Below, in pieces: positions 50,681 through 59,700 of a stretch of DNA of 64,000 nucleotides; position 1 is the first letter of the stretch; each line of letters starts with the position of its first letter. Under the pieces are notes generated by a model, which saw only the letters and a program-made list of their open reading frames with translations, did no database searches and was not told the DNA's origin. The stretch is from Bacteroidetes bacterium UBA4414 (GTDB lineage: Bacteria; Bacteroidota; Bacteroidia; Chitinophagales; Chitinophagaceae): positions 70,119 through 134,118 of the forward strand of contig DGQM01000017.1 in assembly GCA_002389765.1 (NCBI GenBank). The letters run 5' to 3'. Made by a program: the position numbers and the translations under genes.

Positions 50681-51706
50681 TTAAGCGATAAGTCCTTTAC
50701 AAATATTAGATACCATAGCGGGGCCTTCGTACACAAAGCCTGTGTATACCTGTACCAGTGCAGCGCCTGCGTCCAGTTTTTCTTTGGCATCGGCAGCGGT
50801 AAAGATACCGCCTACTGCTATGATGGGTATTTTGCCACCACTCTTTTTGCTGATGTAGCTGATAACCTCTGTAGCCCTTTCGCGCACGGGCATGCCGCTG
50901 AGGCCGCCTGCGCCTATGGCTTCTACCAATCCTTTGGTAGTTTTCAGGTTGCTGCGGTCTATGGTAGTGTTGGTAGCTACCAAGCCTTGTATGCCGGTGG
51001 TTTGTACTATTTCTACAATATCGTCCAGCTGCTCGTTGGTAAGGTCGGGTGCTATCTTCAGCAACAATGGCTTAGGATTGCCCAGTGATTTGTTGAGCGC
51101 CATCAGTGTATTGAGGATGTGCATCAGTGGCTCTTTATCCTGCAATGCACGCAGTCCGGGTGTGTTGGGGCTGCTTACATTTACCACAAAGTAGTCTACC
51201 ACATCATACAGATCGCGAAAGCTGGCCTCGTAATCTTTGATGGCGTCTTCATTGGGTGTGTCTTTGTTTTTGCCGATGTTGCCGCCTATTATCAGTTTTT
51301 CTTTGCGATTTCGCAAGCGTTCTGCAGCCTCTTTAGAGCCACCATTGTTGAAGCCCATACGGTTGATGAGCGCCTTGTCTGCAGGCAGCCTGAACAGTCG
51401 TGGCTGCGGATTGCCGGGCTGCGGGCGAGGGGTTAGTGTACCTATCTCTACAAAGCCAAAGCCAAGTGCTGCCAGTGCATCGGTGTATTTGGCGTCTTTG
51501 TCGAAACCTGCTGCCAGGCCTACCGGATTGGGGAAGGTAATGCCCCAGAGCTTTCTTTCAAGGCTCGGGTGGGTGGTTACGAACATTTTTTTCATTATGC
51601 TGCGCAGCGGGGCTATGTTGTAAGCCCATTGCAGGCGGCGCATTACTATATAGTGCACTTTTTCGGGCTCTATACTGAATAAGACTTTGCGAATAATACC
51701 GTACAT
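50681..51706 (-). CDS. pyrD: Dihydroorotate dehydrogenase, class 2 (quinone-dependent)
   Basis: 341 residues from ATG 51706 (MYGIIRKVLFSIEPEKVHYI); an ATG 21 bp upstream is possible. The N-terminal membrane-associating helices are those of class 2 enzymes. FMN/substrate motifs seen: NPVGLAAGFDKDAKYTDALA, GFVEIGTLTPRPQPGNPQPR, NRMGFNNGG, catalytic Ser region VVNVSSPNTPGLR, and the phosphate site IIAVGGIFTAADAKEKLDAG. It oxidises dihydroorotate to orotate with ubi/menaquinone. Upstream of terC in one operon. Confidence 0.96.
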   Translation of the reverse strand: MYGIIRKVLFSIEPEKVHYIVMRRLQWAYNIAPLRSIMKKMFVTTHPSLERKLWGITFPNPVGLAAGFDKDAKYTDALAALGFGFVEIGTLTPRPQPGNPQPRLFRLPADKALINRMGFNNGGSKEAAERLRNRKEKLIIGGNIGKNKDTPNEDAIKDYEASFRDLYDVVDYFVVNVSSPNTPGLRALQDKEPLMHILNTLMALNKSLGNPKPLLLKIAPDLTNEQLDDIVEIVQTTGIQGLVATNTTIDRSNLKTTKGLVEAIGAGGLSGMPVRERATEVISYISKKSGGKIPIIAVGGIFTAADAKEKLDAGAALVQVYTGFVYEGPAMVSNICKGLIA

Positions 51707-51800
51707 GCGGGTGCAAAGATAAGGCATGATACTTGTATGTTTTTTAACATTTTATACCGTACTGGCAGCGGATGTATAATGTATCTTTAACCCGAATTAT

Positions 51801-52532
51801 ATGGGGCGCGTATTGACTCGGTTTTTTGTGCTGGCTTTGTTGCTGGGATGTACACTCCCCGAAGCATTGGTGGCACAGGTAATAGAAGGTGTAACGCTGG
51901 ACGTTGAAACAGGCAAGCCTGTAGACGACGTACTGATAACCAACGTGCATCTGGATAAGCGTGTCCTATCGGGTAAAGATGGCCGCTTTTCTATTGAAGC
52001 CGCAAGCGGGCAACTGATAGAGTTTAAAAAAGAAGGCTACAAAGTATATCGCCTGCGCCTGCCGCAAAGCAAATCTTTCCCTTACTTTAAAATGAGTATG
52101 CAGCAGTACGACCCTGCTATACCGCAGTTTGATAATATGGCTGCGCCTGATTACAAGACAGACAGCCTGAAATATGCACTCCTTTACAAAAATGAGCTGA
52201 ATAAGCCACGGATGACGACTGTTGAAGCCATACAGCATCCATTCTCTGCTATGAGCAAAAAAAACAGGCAGGTATGGGCATTTCAGGTAGAATATGCCCG
52301 CTTTCAGGAGCAGAAATTTATTGACTACACATTCAACGATAACCTGATAGCCTCTCTCACAGGCCTTACGGGAGATAGCCTCACGAGGTATAAGCAAATG
52401 TTCCGCCCTACCTATACACAGCTACGCGCTATGAATGAGTACACTTTCCTTAACTACGTTAAACGGACAGCGACAGCCTACCGTAAGTATGGTAGCAGGG
52501 CCAGAAAGCCACAGATTAACGTGTCTCACTAA
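51801..52532 (+). CDS. Exported protein with carboxypeptidase-regulatory-like domain
   Basis: 243 residues. Signal peptide MGRVLTRFFVLALLLGCTLP, then a CarboxypepD_reg-like beta-sandwich (VIEGVTLDVETGKPVDDVLI ... SGKDGRFSIEAASGQLIEF), then a helical Tyr/Lys-rich region (AMSKKNRQVWAFQVEYARFQ, TRYKQMFRPTYTQLRAMNEY). Such domains occur at the start of SusC-like and other exported Bacteroidota proteins; here it stands alone. Periplasmic or outer-membrane associated; function unknown. Confidence 0.75.
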   Translation: MGRVLTRFFVLALLLGCTLPEALVAQVIEGVTLDVETGKPVDDVLITNVHLDKRVLSGKDGRFSIEAASGQLIEFKKEGYKVYRLRLPQSKSFPYFKMSMQQYDPAIPQFDNMAAPDYKTDSLKYALLYKNELNKPRMTTVEAIQHPFSAMSKKNRQVWAFQVEYARFQEQKFIDYTFNDNLIASLTGLTGDSLTRYKQMFRPTYTQLRAMNEYTFLNYVKRTATAYRKYGSRARKPQINVSH

Positions 52533-52587
52533 TTGTTGATTTTCAATTGTTTATGTTTTTAGTAAGGGCGTTTTATGCCCTAGCTTG

Positions 52588-52680
52588 TTAATTGGTCGTT
52601 AACCGATTGCAAAACCAGCGTTAACAAGAGGTGTTTTTTTGATTATCAGGTGTTTGTGGTGCCATCTTTGTATCAACAAA
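52588..52680 (+). promoter_or_regulatory. Regulon promoter 4: GTTAACC...CGTTAA operator and -7-like box
   Basis: TTAA cores at 52588, 52599 and 52621 (11 and 22 bp, identical to promoter 1). Operator 52598-52624; CATCTTTG at 52663-52670 is 42 bp after the last TTAA, followed by TATCAACAAA. Confidence 0.65.
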
Positions 52681-52700
52681 CCTGCCTGACGGTAGGCAGG
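52681..52700. repeat. Palindromic element CCTGCCT-N6-AGGCAGG inserted in a 5' leader
   Basis: 7-bp perfect arms with 6-nt centre, located between the -7 box and ATG of the 52746 gene and interrupting the A/C-rich leader that is continuous in the paralogue. It resembles short dispersed palindromes known from Bacteroidota genomes. Confidence 0.6.
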
Positions 52701-52745
52701 CGAACAAACAACAAACAATCAAACAAACGCATAAAAACAACAACA

Positions 52746-53297
52746 ATGAAAAAGATAGTATTATTCGCCGCCATTCTTTCTTGCATCACAGTAGCAGTTA
52801 AAGCACAAGTTGCATCTACAGCTACTCAAACAGTTAACCTGAACCTGAGCAACGCAATCGAGTTGACTTTCACAGGATCTACTACCGCTACAGGTGCTGC
52901 TGTTAACTTGGCTTTCAATACAGTTAATGATTATGCAAACGGTGTTAGCTCTTCAAACCAAGAATTGAAAGTACGTTCAAACAAAAAATTCGGCGTAACA
53001 GTAAAAACAAACGCTGCTAACTTCTCATATACAGGTACTACAACACCTGCTCCTGTAATGCCTGTTTCTGGTGTTCTTGACCTGCGTGTTCCTGCAAATG
53101 CAACTGGTGGTACTATCGCTTCTCCGTTCAGTGCATCTAGCTATGCTGACCTGAGTGCAACTGCACAAAACCTGTTGAGCAACTGTAACAACGGTGGCAA
53201 CCAAACATTCAGCATCCAGTACAATGCAACACCTGGTTTCGCTTATCCTGCAGGTACTTATACTGTAGATGTAGTATATACTGCAACACAGCTGTAA
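52746..53297 (+). CDS. Secreted beta-rich protein, paralogue 2
   Basis: 183 residues from ATG 52746. Signal peptide MKKIVLFAAILSCITVAVKA. The mature part aligns with the 42431 product: TVNLNLSNAIELTF, AFNTVNDYANGVSS, LKVRSNKKFGVTVKT, NGGNQTFSIQYNATPGFAYP, AGTYTVDVVYTATQL. Codon choice (GCT, AAC, CGT, GGT-type) and the A/C leader suggest strong expression. No sorting domain; one mature cysteine (LLSNCNNGG). Pilin- or adhesin-like beta-sandwich is an inference. Confidence 0.8.
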   Translation: MKKIVLFAAILSCITVAVKAQVASTATQTVNLNLSNAIELTFTGSTTATGAAVNLAFNTVNDYANGVSSSNQELKVRSNKKFGVTVKTNAANFSYTGTTTPAPVMPVSGVLDLRVPANATGGTIASPFSASSYADLSATAQNLLSNCNNGGNQTFSIQYNATPGFAYPAGTYTVDVVYTATQL

Positions 53298-53352
53298 GCA
53301 ACAAGCCACCCATTATCAATCATTCATCATCTCTCCCCATAAAATAGTGCTT

Positions 53353-53550
53353 ATGAAACAGGAAATAGCGAATACGCTGTACGAATCGAAATACAAGGCC
53401 ATCCTGAGCAGGGATAAATTTGCTGAACTGCTAGAAAAAGGATTGTGCCTGATACAGGAAAATGGCCTGTCTAAACAATACAAAGCCATAGAGCAGAACG
53501 CTGTTGAAATAGGTATCGCTTACATAACAGAAGAGATGCTGCAACACTAA
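53353..53550 (+). CDS. Small cytosolic helical protein, unassigned
   Basis: 65 residues from ATG 53353 (MKQEIANTLYESKYKAILSR); an in-frame GTG lies 6 bp upstream. Predicted all-helical (DKFAELLEKGLCLIQENGLS, QNAVEIGIAYITEEML). No family recognised. 55 bp downstream of the secreted protein gene without a clear terminator between, so it may share its transcript; a terminator follows at 53582. Confidence 0.6.
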   Translation: MKQEIANTLYESKYKAILSRDKFAELLEKGLCLIQENGLSKQYKAIEQNAVEIGIAYITEEMLQH

Positions 53551-53581
53551 TAAAGATAGATTTTCATATAGTATAATGTTG

Positions 53582-53614
53582 AACAGAAGCGGGCGAAAGC
53601 CTGCTTCTGTTATT
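53582..53614 (+). terminator. Intrinsic terminator
   Basis: ACAGAAGC / GCTTCTGT with inner GGC-GAAA-GCC and TTATTT tail. Confidence 0.85.
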
Positions 53615-53712
53615 TAATACAGGTAGTAAGAATTTCTAAAGAGTATTGATTAACTTGCCATCATCTTCTATTTGAACGTTACAAGGGATTTTTATTTAAG
53701 CGTTTTCTCAAA

Positions 53713-55863
53713 ATGAATTTGCGTCAGATAATACTGTTTGGCATTGGGATATTCTTATGCCTTACAGCAGGTTTCGCGGTATATGTTCATAACAATCCGC
53801 AGGTAGCGGCAGAGGGGTGGTTTCTCAGCTTTTCTGTAGCATTGCCCATTATATTTTGCACCGCACTGGTGTATGCACTGTATATGGTGCGCAAAATAGT
53901 ACTGCGCAGGCTGCGCAGCGAACAGTATTCTATACTGTTTGAAAAGCGCTATCGTACCATGATAGAAGACTCGGGCATTACCATCGTCAATACGGATGTA
54001 AACGGGACCATCAAATTTGTAAGTGCTAATATAGAACGCCTTTCGGGTTATACACCCAAAGAGATGGATGGCATCAGCCTGATAAAAGGGATGCCCCGCG
54101 CCTTCAGGCAGGATGTTGAAAGACTGATAGAAAAAGCGCGCCGCAACGAGCCGCTTGATGAAACCATTGAAGTGCAGGTATTTACCAAACAACGCATCGA
54201 TATTTGGGTAGGCTGCCGATTGTATCCTGTAAAAGATGAGATGGGTGTGGTGAAGGAATTGCAGTTTATGATATGGAATAACAACACTGCCAAGCAGATG
54301 GAGTTGGAGATGAAAGTGCTGGAAGAAGCACGCAAAAGAGAGCAGGTATTGCTGCAGGCTGTTGTAGATAATAACCCCAACCTGATATACATTAAAAACC
54401 TGCATGGCGACTATCTGCTCATCAACAGGAAGATGAAGCAGTTGCTGGGCATACCACTGGATGCAGATGTAAGTGCAATAAAGGATACGAATGTGTTTTC
54501 TGGTAATGATGCGCGTTTGCAACAATACAGAGAGTATGACAGAAGGGTGGTGGAAAATGGTGAAACCATATCGCTGGAAGAGGCGTTTAATCACCCTAGC
54601 GGACAGCGCCATTTGTATGTAATGAAATTCCCGATTTCGGGTGTTGATGGCAAGGTAGAATATGTATGTGGCGTATCTGTAGATATTACAGAACTGAAAC
54701 GTGCCGAGCTGGAAATGCGTGATGCAAGAGAAGAAGCACTACAAGCAAAAGAAGCGCAGGAAAACTTCCTGGCTAACATGAGCCACGAAATACGCACACC
54801 AATGAATGGTGTAATGGGTATGAGCAATCTGTTGCTGGAAAGCCCGCTGAATGAATCGCAGAAAGAATATGTACAGTCTATCAAAGAGTCGGCGGAAAAC
54901 TTGTTGAGTATCATTAATGATTTGCTGGACTTCTCGAAAATAAAATCGGGCAAGTTCCATATAGATAATGCCGACTTCAACCTGGCAGACACAGTGCGCA
55001 AAGCCATCTACCCGCTGCAAGTAAAAGCACAGGAAAAGAACCTTGTACTGAACTGTCTGATAGATACTAACGTGCCCGAAACGGTAATGGGCGATGCACT
55101 GCGCTTGCAGCAAATGATTATCAACTTGACGGCAAATGCGGTTAAGTTTACGAAAGAGGGTAGTATCAACATAAAACTATATCCTGTATCGCAACAGGGA
55201 GAAGATGTGATGCTGGGTATTGATGTAGCAGATACCGGTATTGGTATAGCTGCCGATAAACTGGACAGGGTGTTTGAACTATATACGCAGAGCGATAAAA
55301 ACACATCGCGCGTGTATGGTGGCACAGGGTTGGGCCTTGCAATCGTAAAGCAACTGGCAGAGCTGCAACAAGGTACAGTAACGGTAAGCAGCGAGGTTGG
55401 TAAGGGTTCTGTATTCACACTGCATATACCATACAAAGTGAAGGCGCAGGTAGTGAAGAAAGAAGCCAAAGCACAGGAAGTGAAGAATGGTATGCTGCAG
55501 GGATTGCGCATACTGATAGCAGAAGATAACCTAATCAATCAGAAGGTAGTAGTATATACCTTGAAAAACCAAGGGGCAGAAGCTACGGTTGCAGGTAATG
55601 GTAAAGAAGCGGTAGAGCTGCTGCAAGCAGCACCGTATGACCTGATACTGATGGATCTGCAAATGCCTGAAATGGACGGATATCAGGCAACGGGCTATAT
55701 ACGCAATGATATGAAGAATAACATACCCATCATAGCCATGACAGCAGATGCCATGAAGGGTGAGGCTGATAAGTGTATAGAAGCAGGTATGCAGGATTAT
55801 ATATCCAAACCATTTGACCCCAAAGACCTTTTTGATAAAGTACTGCTGTATGCAGGTAAATAA
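53713..55863 (+). CDS. Hybrid sensor histidine kinase (PAS-PAS-HisKA-HATPase-REC)
   Basis: 716 residues. Two N-terminal spans (about 7-25 and 36-56). First PAS from about 78 (YRTMIEDSGITIVNTDVNGT), second PAS from about 215 (LLQAVVDNNPNLIYIKNLHG). HisKA His in NFLANMSHEIRTPMNGVMGM. HATPase boxes LTANAVKFT, DTGIGIAADK and GTGLGLAIVKQL. Receiver domain from about 600: LIAEDN, Asp in YDLILMDLQMPEMDGYQ, Lys DYISKPFDP. No separate output protein lies nearby; the signal may pass to a distant phosphotransfer protein. Terminator follows. Confidence 0.93.
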   Translation: MNLRQIILFGIGIFLCLTAGFAVYVHNNPQVAAEGWFLSFSVALPIIFCTALVYALYMVRKIVLRRLRSEQYSILFEKRYRTMIEDSGITIVNTDVNGTIKFVSANIERLSGYTPKEMDGISLIKGMPRAFRQDVERLIEKARRNEPLDETIEVQVFTKQRIDIWVGCRLYPVKDEMGVVKELQFMIWNNNTAKQMELEMKVLEEARKREQVLLQAVVDNNPNLIYIKNLHGDYLLINRKMKQLLGIPLDADVSAIKDTNVFSGNDARLQQYREYDRRVVENGETISLEEAFNHPSGQRHLYVMKFPISGVDGKVEYVCGVSVDITELKRAELEMRDAREEALQAKEAQENFLANMSHEIRTPMNGVMGMSNLLLESPLNESQKEYVQSIKESAENLLSIINDLLDFSKIKSGKFHIDNADFNLADTVRKAIYPLQVKAQEKNLVLNCLIDTNVPETVMGDALRLQQMIINLTANAVKFTKEGSINIKLYPVSQQGEDVMLGIDVADTGIGIAADKLDRVFELYTQSDKNTSRVYGGTGLGLAIVKQLAELQQGTVTVSSEVGKGSVFTLHIPYKVKAQVVKKEAKAQEVKNGMLQGLRILIAEDNLINQKVVVYTLKNQGAEATVAGNGKEAVELLQAAPYDLILMDLQMPEMDGYQATGYIRNDMKNNIPIIAMTADAMKGEADKCIEAGMQDYISKPFDPKDLFDKVLLYAGK

Positions 55864-55897
55864 ATAAGGCGCGATGAGAATCGCGCCTTATTTATTT
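55863..55897. terminator. Bidirectional terminator
   Basis: AATAAGGCGCGAT / ATCGCGCCTTATT with 4-nt loop, between convergent kinase and MlaE genes. Confidence 0.9.
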
Positions 55898-55920
55898 TTT
55901 ATACTGAGCATTGTAGTCTG

Positions 55921-56664
55921 TTACAGCAACAATGCAGATAGTACGTAGTCTGCCAAAAGAATAAGAATACAACTAACAACTACAGATGTTGTAGAAGCGC
56001 GTCCTATCTCCAGCGCACCGCCCTGCACATAATAACCATAGTAAGCAGGGATGATGGAAATAATCAAAGAAAATGTAAAGGCCTTTGCCATAGCAAAGAA
56101 CAGATTATAGGGTAGAAAGCCTTGTGTAAGACCTTGTATAAACTGCTCTTCGGTAATGATGCTGGAGAACATACCGGCTATATACCCCCCCCATATACAA
56201 ATAGCGATAGATAGTACGATAAGGCTTGGAACCATTATCATAGCCGCAATAATCTTTGGCAGTATCAGGTATGTTTTGGTATTGATACCCATTATCTCCA
56301 GTGCATCTATCTGCTCGCTAACGCGCATATTGCCGAGTTCTGATGCTATTTTAGAACCCACTACACCTGCCAGTACAATACAGATAACCGTAGGCGAAAG
56401 TTCGAGAATAGTAGAGTCGCGAATGATTTGTGCAATTACAGGTTTTGCAACCAGCGGGCTGATGAGCTGGTAAGCGGTTTGTATGGTAAGAACCGCACCC
56501 AGGAAGAAGGATATAACAACAACAATTGGCAAAGAACGGATGCCTATATCGTTGCATTGTTCCATAAATTCTTTCCAGTAAACACGGGTGTTTTCGGGCC
56601 TGCCTACAGATTCCTTCAGCATGATGGTAATCTTACCCAGATGTTCTAAAAACTGTGTGAGCAT
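55921..56664 (-). CDS. mlaE: MlaE-family ABC transporter permease
   Basis: 247 residues from ATG 56664 (MLTQFLEHLGKITIMLKESV); upstream in-frame codons to 56736 would run into the terminator of secDF. Typical MlaE opening and the signature regions FFLGAVLTIQTAYQL, RELSPTV-like ILELSPTVICIVLAGVVGSK, and IASELGNMRVSEQIDALEIM. It is the permease of the Mla lipid-transport ABC system for outer-membrane asymmetry. The partner ATPase and MCE protein are not adjacent here, at least upstream. Confidence 0.92.
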   Translation of the reverse strand: MLTQFLEHLGKITIMLKESVGRPENTRVYWKEFMEQCNDIGIRSLPIVVVISFFLGAVLTIQTAYQLISPLVAKPVIAQIIRDSTILELSPTVICIVLAGVVGSKIASELGNMRVSEQIDALEIMGINTKTYLILPKIIAAMIMVPSLIVLSIAICIWGGYIAGMFSSIITEEQFIQGLTQGFLPYNLFFAMAKAFTFSLIISIIPAYYGYYVQGGALEIGRASTTSVVVSCILILLADYVLSALLL

Positions 56665-56734
56665 ACGTTGCAAATGTAACGGATTTTGGTGGCTGAAATG
56701 CTTGTTAGCTAAGCTTTTGCAACAGGCATTTAAC

Positions 56735-56761
56735 AAAAATCCCCGCCTAGCGGGCGGGGAC
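56735..56761 (-). terminator. Terminator of secDF
   Basis: Minus-strand stem TCCCCGCC / GGCGGGGA followed by TTTTTG, 29 bp after the secDF stop. Confidence 0.9.
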
Positions 56762-56789
56762 TCTTGTCGTTTTAAAATTATGCTAAGTA

Positions 56790-59700
56790 TTAAGCCAGTT
56801 TTTTCAGCTCTTCAATTTGTGCATCACGATCTACTTCCTGAGAAAGTTTATCGCTCTTATCCATATCTACCAGGATAGGAGCCGCAACGAAGATAGAAGA
56901 GTAAGTACCAGTGATAACACCTATCAGCATCGCGAATGCGAAACCGCGTGTTACCTCACCACCAAAGATGAACAGTATCAGTACAGACAGGAACACCGTA
57001 AGTGATGTCATGATAGTACGGCTCATAGTATCGTTGATAGCGCGGTTGATAACGCTGTGTTTACCTTCTTTCGGATTCTTACGGAAGTATTCACGAATAC
57101 GGTCGAATACGATAACGGTATCGTTCATAGAGAAACCGATAACTGTCAGTACCGCAGCGATGAAGTGCTGGTCAATTTCCAGTGCGAAAGGAACCACACC
57201 ACGGAAGAAAGAGAACACTGCAAGGGTAATACAAACGTCGTGCAATAGGGCTACGATAGTACCCAGAGAGTACTGCCATTTGCGGAAGCGGATGAGGATG
57301 TATACGAAGATAGCCAGCAGCGAGAACAATGTAGCTTGGATAGCACCTGCTTTCAAGTCATCAGATATTGTTGGCAATACTGTCTGAGAGCTTTGGATGT
57401 ATTTAGAAGCAAATGTAGCCTCGTCTGTAGTAGCAGGGATGAAGTTGCCCGCTTTCAGACCTTCATACAGTTTGCCTTGTACTTTCGCTTCTATTTCCTG
57501 TCCCGGTTCTTTAATCAGATATGCAGTAGTAATGTTCAGGTGGTTGTCCTGACCTATTGTTTTAACAACAGGGTATTCACCATCAAAATAATCTTTCAGT
57601 TTTTCGCGTACTTCAGCAACAGTATGTTTCTGGTCGAATTTAACTGTATAGCTACGTCCACCATCAAATTCAACACCATAGTCGAAACCATTGAAGAATG
57701 AACCGATACCACCCAACAGTACGATTACAGATATTACGTATGCTATTTTACGAGCACCAACAAAGTTGAAGTGTGCTTTGCGGAAGATAGCTTTTGAAAG
57801 ACCTGTGAAATAGTTGAAGTGGCGTTCGCGTTTTGTATACATGTCTGTAACAAGGCGAGATACCAGGATACCGCAGAACAAAGACAACAGGATACTGATG
57901 ATTTGTGTAGTAGCGAAACCAAGTACAGGGCCAAGACCAAATGCAAACAGGATAACCGATGTAATAAGGATAGTAACGTGACCATCTAATACCGGAGCAA
58001 GTGAGTTGTTGTAACCTTTCTTAATAGCCTCATCATAGCTGCTGCCACCGGCAAGCTCTTCTTTGATGCGCTCAAAGATGATAACGTTTGTATCCACAGC
58101 CATACCGATACCCAGTACCAGACCAGCTATACCAGGCATTGTAAGTGTAGCGTGCAATGCAGACAGGATACCGATTGTGAACAGTACGTTCAGTATCAGC
58201 GATATGTTAGCAACGATACCACCTGTGTTGTAGTAAACCAGCATCAGTACAAAGATTACCAGGAAAGAGATAATCAATGAATTCATACCGGCAGCAATAG
58301 ACTCAGCACCAAGTGTAGGACCTACAACCTGCTCTTGTACGATGCGTGCAGGTGCAGGCAGTTTACCGGATTTCAGGATGTTTGCAAGGTCAGTTGCTTG
58401 CTCTACAGTGAAGTTGCCACTGATAGAAGTATTACCATTCGGGATTTCACCATTTACAAGCGGAGCAGAATAAACTTTGTCATCCAACACAACTGCTACG
58501 TAGCGGCCTGTGTTGTCACCCGTCATTTTTCTCCATACACGTGTACCTATCACATCCATAGCCATAGCCACTTCAGGTTTACCATTCAGTGGGTTATAGT
58601 CCATGCGTGCTTCTGTTACGTGGTCGCCTTCCAGTTTAGCTTCATTTTCGCCCGGCGCAGTTTTCAGCGCATACAGCATCAATGGAGAGTTAGGGTTGCG
58701 AGCTTCTTTTTTATCTTCTGCACCGTAAACAAATTTTACGTTATTAGGGAACTTGTTCTTAACAACATCCAGTGCCAGATAGCGATTCAATTTTGCAGTA
58801 TCTTTTTTAGCAACCAGACCTACTACAGGGCCTTGGTTTACGTTGCCTTGTTGTGTGATGTTCGGATACCAAACAGCAAACAGCGGGTTCTTTTTCTGAG
58901 CATCTTTCTGTGCTTTAGAAGCAGTATCTGTAACACCGGTAGTAGCAGTGCCATCTTTGCTGCCGGCTAGCAGCGAAGAAAGGCTTGCAGTATCTTTAGC
59001 CGCGTCTGCAGCAGGTTTTACAGAGTCAACTACACCATTGTTGCTTGCTACGATGGCTGTATCTTCTTTTACAACAGCAGTATCTTCTTCTTTAGCACCA
59101 GACAGGTAAGAAGCCAATGCATCGTTAGCAGGTTGAATTGCGTTGATGATTTCCTGATTGCTGTATGTTTCGAAGAATTGCAGTTTTGCTGTTGATTGCA
59201 GATAGTTACGAACACGTTCCGGATCGCGAACACCTGCCAGCTCTACCGTGATGATACCTTTGTTGTCATCCAGGTTGATGTTTGGAGAAGCCACACCGAA
59301 TTTATCGATACGCGTCAGCAATACATTGTATGTACGTTTGATGGCGTCTTTAGCTTCTTTACCTATTTTAGCCAGCACCTGCTCGTTTGTAGATTGCAGG
59401 GTGATTTCTTTTTCAGATGGTTTGGTGAAAAGGTAAGCCAGTTTAGCACTTGGGTTGTTTTTAGCAAATGCTTCGCCAAACAGTGTTACAAAATTTGCCT
59501 GGCTGTTTGCTTTAGCTTTGTTTGCATCAGCAATCGCTTTGTTCAACGCCGGATCTTTCGGATTGTTTGACATAGAACGTACCAGTTCGTCAAGGCTTAC
59601 TTCCAGTGTTACGTTCATACCGCCTTGCAGGTCAAGACCCAGGTTCAGTTCCTGTTCTTTAGCCTCCATCAGTGTGTACTTTTTCAGTAGCGGAATGTTC

